A DNA stretch of 64,000 bases from Aurantiochytrium sp. KH105 (Eukaryota > Sar > Bigyra > Thraustochytrida > Thraustochytriidae): the NCBI GenBank assembly GCA_003116975.1, contig BGKB01000224.1:1-64000 (forward strand), read 5' to 3'. Shown piece after piece: positions 34,652-44,653 of the stretch. The notes under the pieces are model-generated. The model was not told the DNA's origin. It did no database searches and worked only from the letters and a program-made list of their open reading frames with translations. Position numbers and translations under genes: made by a program. The number at the start of each line of letters is the position of its first letter. Within the stretch, counting starts at the first letter, position 1.

Positions 34652-37600
34652 CTACGATGAACCCACCATGAAACCCGAACCGATGATGAGCTTCTTGATG
34701 GAGAGCAGAACGTCGGTGTTGGCAATATCGAGATTGGGATGTGCGATCTTCTCGTCGAGAAGCATGTCAAGAATACGGCGTAATTCGCGCACCAGAACAC
34801 CAATGCGTGCCTGAGCACGAAAAGTAATCCATCCATCAACTGTGATGATACCGCGCTCGTGCTGGACCTCAATCTTGCCGCCAAACATGAGCAGCGAGTA
34901 GGGCGGCACCACCGTCGCGTCGCGAATGAAAACTTTTGTCGTTTTGACTTTTTCGCGATAGACGAGCCAAGGATTGTGGTACTCGCGCTGGTGAAAGAGA
35001 ACCGAGGAGGGATGCAAGAAGACGCGCTCCAAATCAAACCTTGAGTTGCCCTTGTACGTGCTACCGCTGCGGTGAGATCCAATCGACCTCCCATCGTAGG
35101 AATTGTCATCGCCCACGTCCACTTCCTCTTCCCCGTCGCCGCCACCATCACCATTACCCTCGGTCTCCAAATCGTCCACGTCCTTGTCCAAGACAGCAGC
35201 CCACTCGTCGTCATTCTCGTCGTCATTCTCGTTGTCGTTCTTGCCACCGTTCTTGGCCTTTTTCGCTTTGGCAGCGGCGCGCGCTTCCTGCTCCTCCTTC
35301 TCGGCAGCTGCCGCGGCCTCCTTGGCCGCCCGATCGGCCGCAGCCTGAGCTGCGCGGTAGGCTGCTTCAACCTCCTCTACACCCTGGGCACGCCGCACCA
35401 TGAAACGAAGCTGCTGCGCGTGAGGTGCCTGCGCCACAGCGCCACCCTGTGTCTCTGCAAACTTTTGCACAGGTTTGCGTACGTTAATCACGTTCGGGTA
35501 CAAGCCCGCGCAAAGCGCTGCTTTGACAAGGGAAACGCTCTCGCGCGTGAGAATGCGCGTGCTGCCCTTTTGTACATGCTTGGCCGTCGATGAGGTGTCA
35601 AAGCCAATTTCCCCAAGGGTCCGGCTCAGATCGCGGCGCAGGTCACGAATCTCGCACAACGATTGGTGCGAGAGAAAGTACTTGTCCGCAAAAGATCGCT
35701 TCTCCCGCTCCGACGCGCATGCAGACCACCGCTCGTAGGCGTACATGAGACAAATGTGGTCGCTCTGCGTCACTTCGACACTTTCGCCGCCCAGCAGAGC
35801 CTTCTTTGCTTCGTTGGCCTCGTTACGCTTTTCAGGAGGGCACATGAACGGGTTGCGGACATTGAGACCACCAGCGATGGTGAGCACCTGGTCCGCGCAC
35901 TGCAAGAGGCAACCGAAAAGCAGCATTTTGCCAATGCGGACGTCCATGGGCAATCGTGAAAGGTGGCGTCCCAGCGCCGTCAAGGTGACCTTGGCGCCCG
36001 GATGGTCTTGATCGGCCGCGCCGACGTCAAGCAAGAGTCGGACAGCCTCCTTGACCGAAATGGACGGCGGCGGCTCCATCAATGTGTTCATGAAAGTCTC
36101 CGGTTGACCAAGCTCGGAGGCGAGCACCTGCATGACGAGCTGTTCGAGCGGCACGCGATGGATCTCCGGCAGCTGCGCCTGGTGGAAAAATACATCGTGA
36201 CGCTTCTTCGTGTACAGCTTGAAGCACTGCCCAGGCTGCACACGACCCGCGCGACCGCGGCGCTGTCGTGCAGAGTTCCGTGACACCCAGTCCTCCACGA
36301 GCTGGGACATGCGGTTTGTTGCATCGTAGCGCGTCTCCTTCATCTTGCCCGAGTCAATGACAAAGACCACGTCGTTGATGGTGATCGAGGTCTCGGCCAC
36401 GTTTGTCGACACCACGACCTTGCGCTGACCTTTGGGCGCTCGCGCAAACACTTTGCCCTGATCTTTGCCAGATAGTCCACCGTGCAGTGGAAGAACCATG
36501 AGGTTGCCACTTGAGGCTCGAACAATGGATCGGATGGCTCGCTGGATCTCGCCTGCACCGGACATGAAGATAAGAATGCTGCCATCGGTTGACGCATTTT
36601 GCTTGTCAATCTCGTACACTAGGTTGGCCAAGAGGTCATAGTCTGTCCTCCGCTCGAGCTGCGCAAGCGCAGCAGCCTGCGCGTGCACCGGGTTCTGATC
36701 CTTGTCGCGCTGCGAGATGCGCAGCGGAAAGCGCAGCATGTCCACAATTTGCGCGAGATAGATGTCTTTGACCGGATGCACAAAGCCCGGGATCTGGACC
36801 ACGGAGCGTGTATTAAAGTAGTCGCAAAACTCGACCGCATCCATGGTGGCGCTCATGAGCAGCAGCTTGAGATCCGGCCGCCGCGGCAACAGCGCCTTGA
36901 GAATACTCAAAAGGAAGTCTGTGTCGACACTGCGCTCATGAACCTCATCGACGAGGATGTGCGTGACCCCCTCGAGCATGGGATCTCCCTGCAGGCGGCG
37001 GAGGAGAATACCGGTGGTGACAAAGGTGAGTCTCGTCTTGGCCGAAGTCTTGTTCTCGAGGCGAATCTGGTAGCCGACCGTGCCACCAATGCGTTCCTCG
37101 CACCGCTCGTCATTGACGCGCGTAGCGACGCCGATGGCGGCGAGCCGGCGCGGCTGCGTGCACAAAATGTTGACCTTGCCACCTGCGCCAGACTCGATGG
37201 CTTCGTCCAAGATGAATTGGGGAACCTGAGTGGTTTTACCACAGCCCGTTTCTCCAGAAATAAGGACAACCTGGTTCTGGTCAAGCTCTGTGATGACCTC
37301 GATGGCGTGCTGATGCGCGGGCAGCTTCGCTCGTGCTGCGAGCATGGCCTGATACTTTGCGTCTGTCTTTTTGCGCCGGAGCTGGGAGGCACGCATTTCT
37401 TCGCCATTGTCAATCTTGGCGTGTCCGCGTCCGGAGCGGTTTCCTCTCCCCTTACCGTCGGAACTTTTGCCACCTGCATTCTTGCCATCCTTGCCAGCCG
37501 CGTGAGCGTCGAGGAGGTCGGAGGCGGCCGTGACCTGTAGCCCCGCATCGACGGCTCGTTTGAGAGACGAAGTAGACTTGAAAGGAAAGGTCTTGCGTGC

Positions 37601-39448
37601 AGCAACCAAGTCGGCGAGCTCGCTGCGCACAAGATCATAGAGCTCGTAGAGCTGCGGGGCCGCCATGAGCGTATGTGCGAGCTTGGTGAGCTCCAAGGTC
37701 ATGTGCGCATTGACGTGGCGATTCAGAGCCGGGTTGAAAAAGGCAACGAGCGCAGGCTGGAAGGGATAGACGGCGGCCGTGGCGGAGCGGGTAATGGCGA
37801 TGACCTCGATGAGACTTTCTCCCGGGACACGATCCACAGCCCCGATCTTGATGACGTGACGAGAGACCTCGTGAGAGGACACGGAAAGTCCGTGCTCCGA
37901 GGTGACCTCACCGCCTTCAAACATGGACTCGAGGGCCATGAGTTCGTCCTCGCGAAGCTGCTGTGCCTCTGCCTCTGCCTCGGCCACGTCGCCACCAGCG
38001 GCCTCGTGCTGGGGCGTGGCGTTCGGGCCAAGCGGCCATGCAGCGTCCGTTTCGGCATGTGTCGTGCAAAAGGAAGCATAAACGTCAAAGAGGCCGTCGA
38101 GCACGGTCTCAGCATCCTTGCTGGCGAGATCGACGGGGGTCCCCGTTGCGTCCGACAGCAACGCAAGCGCCGCCTCCGTGGAGGAATTGGCCATGCCGTC
38201 TCCTGCCTTGCGCAGAGAAACGACCTCGAGCTGCTTGCCGCGCGGATCGAAGCCATCGGGCAGGTACTCTTCCGGGGCGTAGAGGCAAAGCCAGTCGAGG
38301 TAAATGTCTTGCGCCAGACCCTCTCCACACTGCGCGAGTGCGTCGGCAACGTCGTCATTGCGAAAACCCAGTTTGATGAGGGCCTTGGCCTCGGGGCGGG
38401 AAAGTGCGCCTTGCTTGCCACCATTGTCAGAGGATCCAGATGAAGAGGACGTGGCGTTGCGTTGCTGGAGTTGTTTGGCAAAGGACTTGACTACCTTTTC
38501 CACAAAGACGCGATGCTCTTCGCTCATGAACACTGTAGCGTACGGGTTGCTCATTTTATGTGCTTCCCGCTTGCGCTGTTTGACGCGAAAGGTTTCCTTG
38601 CGTGACTCTTGCGCCATGCGGCGGTCATATTGCGTGGCAAAGCGTCCTTGGGCCGTGATTTTAAAGTCCTCCGGCTTGATTGCTGGTGCTTTGGGGAGTG
38701 CCGCGGGTGTCTCTGCAGGAGCGTCGCCGTAGAGGTCCCAACCGCCGCCGCCACCAGTAGCACTGGCACCGCGGCTTGCCTTGGCACTGCTTGCACCCGA
38801 GGCCCCGGTCTTGGGCCCACTATCGCCGCCACCAGCAAGCTGTGCGGCCAGCGCCTCTTCTTCTTCCTCTTGGGCCTTTTGCTCGGCTGCGATCTCTGCA
38901 GCGTGCATTTGCTTGAGGTGAATCGCGACCGCGTGCTCCTTCTTGAAGGTTTTGTCGCAGAAGCGGCAGTCAAAGGAGGTCGCAGCAGCATCTTTTTCGG
39001 CGGCCTCGCGGGCCTTTTTGGCTCGTTTGGACTCGACACCGCCCTTGGTATCGTCATTCGTGTCGCCACCGCCGCCCATGGCGAGCCAGGCGGTGCGAAA
39101 GGGCTCTGGAAGGCGTTTTTCGTGTTGACGGGCGCCATCAACTTGCTTGAGGGCCAGCAGTGCACTCGCATGTTGCGACGCCGTGACGTCCGGATAGCCT
39201 TCGACGGTGCAGAGGACAATGTCTTTTTCGGACTTGCCCTTGGGGTCGCGCAGCACCACGCGCGTGCGAAACTGGTCCGGGTCGCGACAGGGCGCTTTTT
39301 TGAATATAGGTTTGGGCCTCTTTTGGTTTTGGCAAAACTCGTTGAGCAACTGTTTCGGGGTCCGCTGCCACTCTTTGATGGTCATGCCCTGCGCCGTCAC
39401 CTCGCCGCGGCTCTTGATCACTTGCACCTTCTTCTTGCGCCCGCCCAT
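34652..39448 (-). CDS. DHX57: DHX57-like DExH-box RNA helicase with zinc finger, UBA and RWD domains
   Basis: 1598 residues, start ATG at 39448. Order: basic N-terminus; C2H2 finger near residue 158 (CRFCDKTFKKEHAVAIHLKQMH); UBA-like helix bundle near 350-400 (PEAKALIKLGFRNDDVADAL) followed by YLDWLCLYAPEEYLPDGFDP; RWD domain near 510-620 (LREDELMALESMFEGG); then the helicase core with motif I GETGCGKTT (about 731), motif II DEVH (about 831), motif III SATMD, VVVSTNVAETSITI and motif VI QRRGRAGR (about 1064); helicase-associated HA2 and OB-fold modules follow. Motif II reads DEVH, not DEAH. This architecture matches DHX57 and yeast YLR419W. An acidic/Lys insert lies near 1430-1475. The family unwinds RNA, probably in translation or ribosome-linked work. 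Confidence 0.92.
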   Translation of the reverse strand: MGGRKKKVQVIKSRGEVTAQGMTIKEWQRTPKQLLNEFCQNQKRPKPIFKKAPCRDPDQFRTRVVLRDPKGKSEKDIVLCTVEGYPDVTASQHASALLALKQVDGARQHEKRLPEPFRTAWLAMGGGGDTNDDTKGGVESKRAKKAREAAEKDAAATSFDCRFCDKTFKKEHAVAIHLKQMHAAEIAAEQKAQEEEEEALAAQLAGGGDSGPKTGASGASSAKASRGASATGGGGGWDLYGDAPAETPAALPKAPAIKPEDFKITAQGRFATQYDRRMAQESRKETFRVKQRKREAHKMSNPYATVFMSEEHRVFVEKVVKSFAKQLQQRNATSSSSGSSDNGGKQGALSRPEAKALIKLGFRNDDVADALAQCGEGLAQDIYLDWLCLYAPEEYLPDGFDPRGKQLEVVSLRKAGDGMANSSTEAALALLSDATGTPVDLASKDAETVLDGLFDVYASFCTTHAETDAAWPLGPNATPQHEAAGGDVAEAEAEAQQLREDELMALESMFEGGEVTSEHGLSVSSHEVSRHVIKIGAVDRVPGESLIEVIAITRSATAAVYPFQPALVAFFNPALNRHVNAHMTLELTKLAHTLMAAPQLYELYDLVRSELADLVAARKTFPFKSTSSLKRAVDAGLQVTAASDLLDAHAAGKDGKNAGGKSSDGKGRGNRSGRGHAKIDNGEEMRASQLRRKKTDAKYQAMLAARAKLPAHQHAIEVITELDQNQVVLISGETGCGKTTQVPQFILDEAIESGAGGKVNILCTQPRRLAAIGVATRVNDERCEERIGGTVGYQIRLENKTSAKTRLTFVTTGILLRRLQGDPMLEGVTHILVDEVHERSVDTDFLLSILKALLPRRPDLKLLLMSATMDAVEFCDYFNTRSVVQIPGFVHPVKDIYLAQIVDMLRFPLRISQRDKDQNPVHAQAAALAQLERRTDYDLLANLVYEIDKQNASTDGSILIFMSGAGEIQRAIRSIVRASSGNLMVLPLHGGLSGKDQGKVFARAPKGQRKVVVSTNVAETSITINDVVFVIDSGKMKETRYDATNRMSQLVEDWVSRNSARQRRGRAGRVQPGQCFKLYTKKRHDVFFHQAQLPEIHRVPLEQLVMQVLASELGQPETFMNTLMEPPPSISVKEAVRLLLDVGAADQDHPGAKVTLTALGRHLSRLPMDVRIGKMLLFGCLLQCADQVLTIAGGLNVRNPFMCPPEKRNEANEAKKALLGGESVEVTQSDHICLMYAYERWSACASEREKRSFADKYFLSHQSLCEIRDLRRDLSRTLGEIGFDTSSTAKHVQKGSTRILTRESVSLVKAALCAGLYPNVINVRKPVQKFAETQGGAVAQAPHAQQLRFMVRRAQGVEEVEAAYRAAQAAADRAAKEAAAAAEKEEQEARAAAKAKKAKNGGKNDNENDDENDDEWAAVLDKDVDDLETEGNGDGGGDGEEEVDVGDDNSYDGRSIGSHRSGSTYKGNSRFDLERVFLHPSSVLFHQREYHNPWLVYREKVKTTKVFIRDATVVPPYSLLMFGGKIEVQHERGIITVDGWITFRAQARIGVLVRELRRILDMLLDEKIAHPNLDIANTDVLLSIKKLIIGSGFMVGSS

Positions 39449-40502
39449 CTTTGCTTCTTCTCCCTCCTCGTCTCAAGACAAACTATGCTCGTGCGTGCGT
39501 GCGTGCGTGCGTGCGAGCGTGCTTGCGTGCGTGCGACCGTCCGTATGTTATGTAAGAGTCGCGTCGTCGAGCCCAAGCGCTCTTCGACGCTGCTCGGCGC
39601 CCACGCGCGCGCTCTTCGCCTGCGCCTTTCCCGCGGTCCTCTCGTCGCTCAGCCACAGAGCCACGGAACGCTTTATGTATCATTCGATGCTCCACCTCAT
39701 TTGTATCAAGATGATGGTGGAGGAGAGATCACTCATTCATCATGAGAGGGTGCACCATCGCGGCAGGCAGCGTGGACAGCACAGGCGAGGACTCCCACGA
39801 GGAGAACATCGTCATCATCATCCTTCTCCTCCTCATCATCATCATTGCACCTTGTTTGCTCCACTTTCTGCAGCTGCGGCTGATGATTCGTGTCTTCGTT
39901 GGCACGAACAGCGAATCGACGACGAAAACTCAAGTCTTGAGGCCCACGAAAAGGACAGCAAGGCGAGGACTCCCACGAGGAGACCATCATCATCCTCCTC
40001 AAGTCGCACCTTGTTTCCTCCACTTTCTGCAGCTGTGCTGATGATTCGTGTCTTCGTTGGCACGAACAGCGAATCGACGACGAAAACTCAAGTCTTGAGG
40101 CCCGCCCACGAAAAGCACGCGGCAGCGGAGGTGGCGCACTCGGTCGACTGACGATGAATGCGTTCCTTTGCGCCCATTCATGTCTCCGGTGGGCCTGCTT
40201 TCTCCCCGATTGTCCGTACCAGCGGCTTGCTCTCGATCAGCGCCGAGCAGAGCCTGTGCCTCCCTCGAAGACACATGTAGCCGTTCCCATCTTGCGAAGT
40301 GAGTCTCTGCACGAAGCAGTACTTATTGCCACGGACTGGACTCTCAGTTGCGAAGGCGAGGCGTGGCGGGTGACCTTTTCGTCCAGCATCAACTCGACCG
40401 CAAAGCCAAAAGGGAAAAGGCAGAGCGAAAAGCAGCAGACCCGGAATTGGGGTGGAAAGTATCGATTGTCCAGGGGTCGGCACGACCAAGGAGAAGGAGA
40501 CG
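39449..40502. other. Divergent promoter region, helicase/oxidoreductase 1
   Basis: 1.05 kb head-to-head interval. It holds GTGC repeats (39491-39535), a two-copy tandem repeat (39783-40113, listed separately), and the leader of the first oxidoreductase gene. The open frame across this interval is antisense to the helicase start and looks like a shadow. Confidence 0.55.
39783..40113. repeat. Two-copy 160-180-base tandem duplication with inner hairpins
   Basis: Unit 1 is 39783-39960 and unit 2 starts at 39961. They match closely except that the CATCAT/CTCCTC-rich part of unit 2 is about 20 bases shorter. Each unit contains an inverted repeat TTCGTG(10)CACGAA and a 13-base CTCAAGTCTTGAG (39929-39941 and 40087-40099). 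Confidence 0.85.
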
Positions 40503-41504
40503 ATGGGCCAGAAGGCGAGCAAGACGGAGGGCGAGACGATGAAGGCCGTGATCATGCACGGCGTGGGCGGGCGCAAGTTCGTGGACGACAAAGCTAAACC
40601 GGTAATCAAGGAAGGGCAAATTCTGGTGCGCGTCAAGGCGGCCGCCGTGAACCCCGTCGATTACAAGTTGCAAAAAGCGGCGCTCTTTATGCCGGGCAAG
40701 GTCATGGCTGTTGACTGCGCCGGCGTGGTGGAGGAGGTGGGCGCTAAGGTGACCGGGTTCGCCAAGGGTGACCGCGTCTTTGGTACGGCGGCCGGCTCGC
40801 TTGCCGAGTTTGCGAAATGCAAATCGAGCGCAATGGCCAAAATCCCTGATAGCATGACCTTTGTTGAAGCGGCCTCGCTGCCTGTGACGTTTTTGACGGC
40901 ATATCAAGGCCTGATCAACTTTGGCTACAAGAAAGGACAACGCCTTGTAATCATTGGCGCGAGTGGCGGCGCCGGCACAGCCGCGGTAATCATGGGCCGA
41001 GCGATCGGCGGTCCGGATGCCGAGATCATTGGCATTTGCTCGGGCAAGAACGCTGAGATGGTCAAGTCGCTGGGCGCCGACCGCATTATTGACTACACGA
41101 AGGAGGACCCATTGAGCGTCTTGGGTAAGGGCAATGTGGATTTTGTCTACGACGCTGCCTCGTTTAGCGGCGGCGGCGAGGATTACATGAAGGCGGGCAA
41201 GGAGATGATTACCTCCGACGGCATGTACGTCTCACTGAACGGTCCACTTGCTTCGTGGCTGCGCATGGCCACGGGCATGCAGGAGGAGCAGCGCAAGATC
41301 TTTTTGGCCGACTATAGCGGGGCGGACCTCGCCAAGATTGTTGAGCTCCTTGCTTCATCTGACGCCAAGCCGGTCATTGGCAAAGTGCTTGAATTCAGCG
41401 AGGAAAATGTTGAGACGGCGTACAGTGATCTTCAGGGGCGTCGCACCAAGGGCAAGATTGTGCTGACCATGGACGCCGACGCAAACACCAGCGCTTCCAC
41501 ATAA
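40503..41504 (+). CDS. MDR-family quinone oxidoreductase-like protein, copy 1, with N-myristoylation signal
   Basis: 333 residues, start ATG at 40503 (ACGATGG context). A medium-chain dehydrogenase/reductase of the zinc-free quinone oxidoreductase type: the GroES-like N-domain (VRVKAAAVNPVDYKLQKA, GVVEEVGAKVTGFAKGDRVF), then a Rossmann domain with VIIGASGGAGTAAV for NAD(P)H and a specificity loop beginning SGKNAEMVKSLGAD. No zinc-ligand Cys cluster is visible. The first residues MGQKASK fit the N-myristoylation rule (Gly2, Ser6, Lys7), unusual for this family. The ordinary family start MKAVIMHG is the in-frame Met 14 residues in, so a soluble form by internal initiation is possible. It is one of two tandem paralogues with long identical blocks. 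Substrate unknown; two-electron reduction of quinones or enones is typical. Confidence 0.9.
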   Translation: MGQKASKTEGETMKAVIMHGVGGRKFVDDKAKPVIKEGQILVRVKAAAVNPVDYKLQKAALFMPGKVMAVDCAGVVEEVGAKVTGFAKGDRVFGTAAGSLAEFAKCKSSAMAKIPDSMTFVEAASLPVTFLTAYQGLINFGYKKGQRLVIIGASGGAGTAAVIMGRAIGGPDAEIIGICSGKNAEMVKSLGADRIIDYTKEDPLSVLGKGNVDFVYDAASFSGGGEDYMKAGKEMITSDGMYVSLNGPLASWLRMATGMQEEQRKIFLADYSGADLAKIVELLASSDAKPVIGKVLEFSEENVETAYSDLQGRRTKGKIVLTMDADANTSAST

Positions 41505-42228
41505 AACTGACCGTGAAGAAAAGAAAAGAATTTTTCAACAATGCTTTTGCGTTTGCTTTAACTTTTGCTTTTTGGCGCTTCTTTGCTTGCTTTTGCTTGC
41601 CCTGTCGATTCGCGTTCTTTGTTGTTGCGGTTTTTCGCGCTTTTGCGATGTCTCGCGTGCTTTTCCAGCGGGCTTCTCTTTTCCAGCGGACTTTCTTGGC
41701 TTCCTGGCTTTGCCTTTTTGCTCTCACTTATTTCATTTTGAGAAGACCACCGATCTAAGGTCTTTCTGCAGCTGCAGTCTGGGCTTGTAGCCTGAACGCG
41801 AAGCGCTCTCGCTGTTTTCCGCCCTTGCGACGTGAATGCCCACACGAAGATGCCAGCGGTCGTGCGTTCATGGCGGCTCAGTATTGAAAAAAAAAAGCTC
41901 AGCTCAGCTCAGCTCAGCTCAGCTCAGCTTAGCTTAGCTTTGGCAGGTTTTGTGCGTGTGTACGCGTATACTACGCCTAGCCCTAGCCTAGCCTGGTAGT
42001 AGGAGTAGTAATGATGGAAACAAGCCAAGGCGTGAAGCCCACGCACGCCTCGGACAGCCAGAACTGCAATCGACATGCGAGCAGCAGAACGAACGAGCAC
42101 GAGCACGAGCACAAGCGCAAGCAGAGCGCGAAGAAAGAAAGGAACAAGCACTCGCGCGAGGACACGAGACGAGACACGAAGCAGAGCATAGCAGCACGCG
42201 ACTGCGATCTTCGCGCGCGTGAGGAAAG
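41505..42228. other. Spacer between the tandem oxidoreductase genes
   Basis: Copy 1 3' flank with T-rich TTTTGC/TTTGC-like bases (41530-41720), a pentanucleotide array at 41897-41939, and the copy 2 leader. The upstream regions of the two copies do not look alike. No gene seen. Confidence 0.6.
41897..41939. repeat. (AGCTC)n / (AGCTT)n pentanucleotide array
   Basis: About nine units after a poly-A run; AGCTC units change to AGCTT at the end. Confidence 0.92.
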
Positions 42229-43257
42229 ATGGGCCAGAAGGAAAGCAAGCCGCAAGATACGGAGGTGGAGACGATGAAGGCCGTGATCATGCACGGGTTG
42301 AACGAGCGCAAGTTTGTGGACGATAAGGAGAAGCCGGTGATCAATGACAGCCAGGTCCTGGTGCGTGTCAAGGCGGCCGCCGTGAACCCCGTCGACTACA
42401 AGCTGCAAAAGGCGGCGCTCTTTATGCCGGGCAAGGTCATGGCCGTCGACTTTGCCGGCGTTGTCGAGGAGGTGGGCGAGAAGGCCACCGCCTTTGCCAA
42501 GGGAGATCGCGTCTTTGGTACCGCGGCTGGCTCGCTTGCCGAGTTTGCCAAGTGCAGCGCGCTCGAAATCGCCAAAATGCCGGACAGCATGAGCTTTGTC
42601 GAGGCGGCCTCGCTGCCGGTGACGTTCTTGACTGCATACCAGGGTCTGACCAACTACGGATACCAAAAGGGTCAGCGTCTGGTGATCATTGGCGCGAGCG
42701 GCGGCGCCGGCACGGCCGCGGTGATTATGGGCCGGGCGATTGGCGGCCCAGACGCCGAAATCATCGGCGTCTGCTCTGGCAAGAACGCTGAGATGGTCAA
42801 GTCGCTGGGTGCTGACCGCGTCATTGACTACACCAAGGAGGACCCGCTGCGCGCTCTGGGCAAGGGCAACGTGGACTTTGTCTACGACGCGGCATCGTTC
42901 AACGGTGGCGGCGAGAACTACGTGAAGGCGGGCAAGGAGATGATTACACTCGACGGCATGTACGTATCTCTGAACGGCCCCCTCACGTCGTGGCTGCGCA
43001 TGTTTACGGGCTGGCAAGAGGAGCAGCGCAAGATCTTTTTGGCCGACTACAACGGTAAGGACCTCGCCAAGATTGTTGACCTTCTCGCGGAGTCAAAGGC
43101 CAAGCCGGTCATTGGCAAGGTGCTCGAGTTCAACGCGGAGAACGTTGAGACTGCGTACAACGATTTGCAGGGTCGCCGCACGAAGGGCAAGATTGTCTTG
43201 ACGATGGACGCCGACGCCAACAGCGGTGCCTCTTCGTCGGCTGTGGCGAACACTTGA
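42229..43257 (+). CDS. MDR-family quinone oxidoreductase-like protein, copy 2, with N-myristoylation signal
   Basis: 342 residues, start ATG at 42229 (AAGATGG context). The closest relative in the window is copy 1; the GroES-like and Rossmann parts are nearly the same, with VIIGASGGAGTAAVIMGR shared. It begins MGQKESK, again Gly2 with Ser6 and Lys7, so both copies would be myristoylated and held at a membrane. The linker to the usual start MKAVIMHG is 17 residues here against 13 in copy 1. Sites that differ include LNERKF for VGGRKF and a longer Ser/Ala-rich C-terminus (ANSGASSSAVANT). Such spread differences argue for an old enough duplication with selection on the protein. Catalysis as for copy 1. 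Confidence 0.9.
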   Translation: MGQKESKPQDTEVETMKAVIMHGLNERKFVDDKEKPVINDSQVLVRVKAAAVNPVDYKLQKAALFMPGKVMAVDFAGVVEEVGEKATAFAKGDRVFGTAAGSLAEFAKCSALEIAKMPDSMSFVEAASLPVTFLTAYQGLTNYGYQKGQRLVIIGASGGAGTAAVIMGRAIGGPDAEIIGVCSGKNAEMVKSLGADRVIDYTKEDPLRALGKGNVDFVYDAASFNGGGENYVKAGKEMITLDGMYVSLNGPLTSWLRMFTGWQEEQRKIFLADYNGKDLAKIVDLLAESKAKPVIGKVLEFNAENVETAYNDLQGRRTKGKIVLTMDADANSGASSSAVANT

Positions 43258-44653
43258 TCAGGATGAAACCCGAAACGCACGTCAGCGAAACACGAAACAA
43301 AACAAAAATATGAGGGTCGAGAGCAACGCGCGCTAGTGTTCAAGGAGCAGGCCGGTGCATCTCTACTTTCTTTCCAGGCTTCGGGCAATGTACACGTACT
43401 ACACACAGCAAGAAAGACAGTCCGCGCGATCGACATTTTTGTTGGACGTTGGTTACCCATCCATCCAGTGATCCTTCACCTCATCAAAGCCACTTGAAGC
43501 CAAGTTTAAGAAAATAAAAGCCAAGCCAAGTCATATTCTCCTCTTCACTCCCTCCCCCTCCTCGCTCGTCTTTTCCTCTCTTGTTTGTTTTTTGATTCGA
43601 CTTGCCAGGTTCGTTGCCTGTGCCTGTGCCTATGCCGCCAACAACTTGTTGGTTGCTCAAGTGAGGTTCGATCGATCCGATCGGCACGGATCGGATCGAT
43701 CGCTTTGCCTAGTGCTCGATACGCGCACCATGCTCTCTTCGCCAATGCCGATGCTGTCAATGCTTTGTGCCGGCAACCAACAGCAACTGCCACAACAGCA
43801 ACCAATGGCAACTGCCACGAGATGACCCGCAACGCATGCATGCACGTTTGGCCGAGAGGGAGGGCGCGAGGATCGCGTTGTTTGTGCCAAAACTCCCCGG
43901 CGGCTGGCTGCGCTGGTAGCATGTAGACCCGCGCGGGTCGGCCGGCCAGCCCGGCTGCCAGCCAGCCAGGAAGGACCCAACGCCGTCTGCCCTCCCCGCG
44001 GCCGCCGCCGCCCGCCAGACCCTCTTCCGCCCTCCCTCCCTCCCTCCCTCGCTGCGCCCGCCGGCCGTTCTCGCTCTCCGCGCTCGCTGCGCTGGACCGC
44101 CGGCCCGCAATCCCTCGCCTTGCCGCGCCCTCCCTCCCTCCACCTGCTCCGCCTGCTCTGCTCTGCCTGCTCTGCTCTGCCTGCTCTGCTCCCCGGGGCG
44201 CTGCCCGCGCGTCTGCGCGCGGTGTCTGCTCGTCCGTGTGCTCGTTCTCCGCGCGCGTTGCGCTGCGCTGTGCTGTGCTGCCACTGGTCTCTCGTCAGGC
44301 GGCTCGGCGGGCTTGCCTGCCTGCTCCGCTGGATGGTGGGTGGGGCGGGAGGGAATTCAAGTTCAAATTCAAGTTCAAATTCAAGTTCAAATTCAAGTTC
44401 AAGTCGCCCCGCTCGGCCCGGCTCGGCTCGGCTCGGCTCGGCTCGGCTCTGCGCGGCGCTGCGCGGCGCTGCGCGGCGCTGCGCGGCGGCGGCAGACCCG
44501 CACAGAGACGCGGACGGCCCTGCGGTTTCCGCGCGGAGCAAGGCGCGGCGCGGAGGAGCAGGTGCTGGCGCCAGGCGGCAGAGCGCGAACCGCGCCGGTT
44601 CTGGAGCCCCGGCAGGGCTCGCATCGCGTTGGATTGCATCCGGGCCGGGCGTC
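43258..44653. other. Spacer and GC-rich upstream region of the cyclin gene
   Basis: An AT-richer first part with the oxidoreductase 3' flank, then from about 43920 extremely GC-rich DNA with CCTCC, CTGCT, CTCGG and CGCTGCGCGG repeats. A 12-base TTCAAGTTCAAA array lies at 44353-44403. Long open frames on both strands here come from base composition. Confidence 0.5.
44353..44403. repeat. 12-base (TTCAAGTTCAAA)n array
   Basis: Four units of alternating TTCAAG and TTCAAA hexamers in an otherwise GC-rich region, next to (CTCGG)n and a repeated CGCTGCGCGG block (44404-44490). Confidence 0.9.

Noticed and set aside
39207-40151. A 314-codon plus-strand open frame over the helicase 5' end and the divergent spacer.
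   Set aside because: Its first part is the antisense of conserved helicase coding sequence, and the rest crosses a tandem repeat. No domain.
41513-41758. An 81-codon hydrophobic frame after oxidoreductase copy 1.
   Set aside because: It is a Phe/Ala/Leu-rich translation of T-rich 3' flanking sequence with no ATG context or homology.
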